Assembly: GCA_031259205.1 (NCBI GenBank)
Contig: JAIRLS010000025.1
Span: forward strand, 1-24,513
Origin: Bacteroidales bacterium
Lineage (GTDB): Bacteria > Bacteroidota > Bacteroidia > Bacteroidales > UBA4181
Reading direction: 5' to 3'
DNA: 24,513 nt
Shown here piece after piece: positions 23,846-24,513 of the stretch; the first letter of the stretch is position 1; the number at the start of each line of letters is the position of its first letter. The position numbers and the translations under genes are program-made. A model generated the notes under the pieces. The model saw only the letters and a list, made by a program, of their open reading frames with translations. It had not been told where the DNA came from and made no database searches.

Positions 23846-24513
23846 ATGAATTTCGTACTTGTCTTTTCCAATAAAGATGATGGCGGCGTAGCGAATATCG
23901 CTGCGGTTGGCAAAATAGTGCGCCTTGCGGTAGCGGTCTATCTGGGCAAAGGCTTGCTCCCTGGCGTCGTGCAGGGCTGCTTTGCTTTTTCTGTCCTTTT
24001 TGATGTATTTTACCTCCCACACCCACTCATACTTAACGTCCGGCAGCAGAGGGCTTCGTTGCAGGTAGATGTCCACGTAGCCACCCTCCACCTCCCGCTC
24101 GGATACCGGAACGTACAGCTTGCTCTGGAAAAGCCCGTTGAGCAGCATGATCTTGACGTACTTTTCATCAAAGGAAATCAAGTCGCGGTTTGAGAGGCGG
24201 CCGAAAATGTTGTTGCTCACGTAGGCTATGTACGGGCGGGCGTTACCTTCGTAGGCCAATACCTCAATGGCATTTGTTTGCTCATCCAAATTGAGGGTAA
24301 TTTCTTTATTCGTACTTGCCGTTATTCGGCTGAGGTATTCCCAATACAAAATTTGAATGGAGTAGTTGGGGATTTTCAAGCGCGTTCTTCCCCCCTCAAA
24401 CTTGTCGATGGTGAGCATTCCCATGTACACAAGCAGCGAAACGAAGTACTCGTCCTCGTACATGCGGTCAACGGAGAACTGCTGCAAAATGTTCGATACA
24501 ATGCTCTTTTCTT
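23834..24513 (-). CDS. AAA-ATPase-like/PD-(D/E)XK nuclease family protein, partial (5' end outside window)
   Basis: The frame has no stop up to the window edge, and the only internal starts are non-canonical (for example TTG at 24487), so the gene is cut by the edge and this is its C-terminal part, about 226 residues. The segment DRMYEDEYFVSLLVYMGMLTI matches the end of the AAA-ATPase-like module common in Bacteroidetes, shown here as DRMYEDEYFVSLL then VYMGMLTI. The C-terminal domain fits the PD-(D/E)XK family: VDIYL supplies the Asp and WVWEVKYIKK the E-x-K. A late AIIFIGKDKYEIHERL ends the protein. These genes are abundant in some Bacteroidetes genomes. Their role is not established, though mobile or defence functions have been proposed. 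It is convergent with the efflux adaptor. Confidence 0.8.
   Translation of the reverse strand, partial: EKSIVSNILQQFSVDRMYEDEYFVSLLVYMGMLTIDKFEGGRTRLKIPNYSIQILYWEYLSRITASTNKEITLNLDEQTNAIEVLAYEGNARPYIAYVSNNIFGRLSNRDLISFDEKYVKIMLLNGLFQSKLYVPVSEREVEGGYVDIYLQRSPLLPDVKYEWVWEVKYIKKDRKSKAALHDAREQAFAQIDRYRKAHYFANRSDIRYAAIIFIGKDKYEIHERL

Noticed and set aside
1..24513. tRNA, rRNA, insertion sequence or transposase
   Set aside because: I saw no tRNA-like or rRNA sequence, no transposase motif, and no terminal inverted repeats with target duplications.

Overview
The window looks like a chromosomal segment of a Bacteroidota (probably Bacteroidales) genome. The evidence is a SusC/SusD pair, a PorP/SprF protein beside a type IX secretion cargo, several TAnnTTTG-type -7 promoter elements with TTG about 20-21 bp upstream, and RecA, RimO and FtsY of the expected type. 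I name no species, because the sequence alone does not settle it.

Left part (1-1452) is mostly non-coding. It holds a 21-bp tandem repeat array that grades into a two-copy 85-bp higher-order repeat (1-422), four phased inverted copies of a TGACCTACATCA-like site (523-599), and a short orphan reading frame with a twin-arginine signal (911-1045). A promoter at 1270-1301 leads into the next block.

1453-9588 is a polysaccharide utilization locus: SusC, SusD and two paralogous Ser-type sulfatases in tandem, pointing to uptake and desulfation of a sulfated glycan. No regulator, glycoside hydrolase or sulfatase-maturing enzyme lies on this strand within the window. Convergent to it, on the minus strand, are recA, bacterioferritin and a DUF4838-like lipoprotein (12254 down to 9585). 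The last one shares its stop region with the second sulfatase.

12255-12960 is a gene-free divergent region between recA and a secretion operon. It carries a palindrome over the recA -7 box, four phased CACACGTGTG-type sites and an array of 15 8-bp repeats. 12967-17973 is a tight three-gene operon: a glycine-rich, Ig-repeat adhesin-like protein with a type B T9SS C-terminal domain, a PorP/SprF protein, and a PD40-propeller/PKD protein. This is the usual layout of a type B cargo with its dedicated outer-membrane partner.

17980-18093 is another short tandem array. From 18097 to 22426 the minus strand carries recF, rimO, ftsY and a class III-like sirtuin, all housekeeping genes. 22731-23807 encodes an RND-type membrane fusion protein without its pump. 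The window ends inside an AAA-ATPase/PD-(D/E)XK family gene (23834 to the edge).

The most interesting signals are not the genes but the intergenic architecture. A period near 21-22 bp recurs in five separate non-coding places with unrelated sequences. No wholly new gene system is evident. The strongest candidates for follow-up are the fourfold palindromic site array at 523-599, the CACACGTGTG array at 12600-12684, and the three-gene T9SS cargo operon with its start-codon/promoter conflict.
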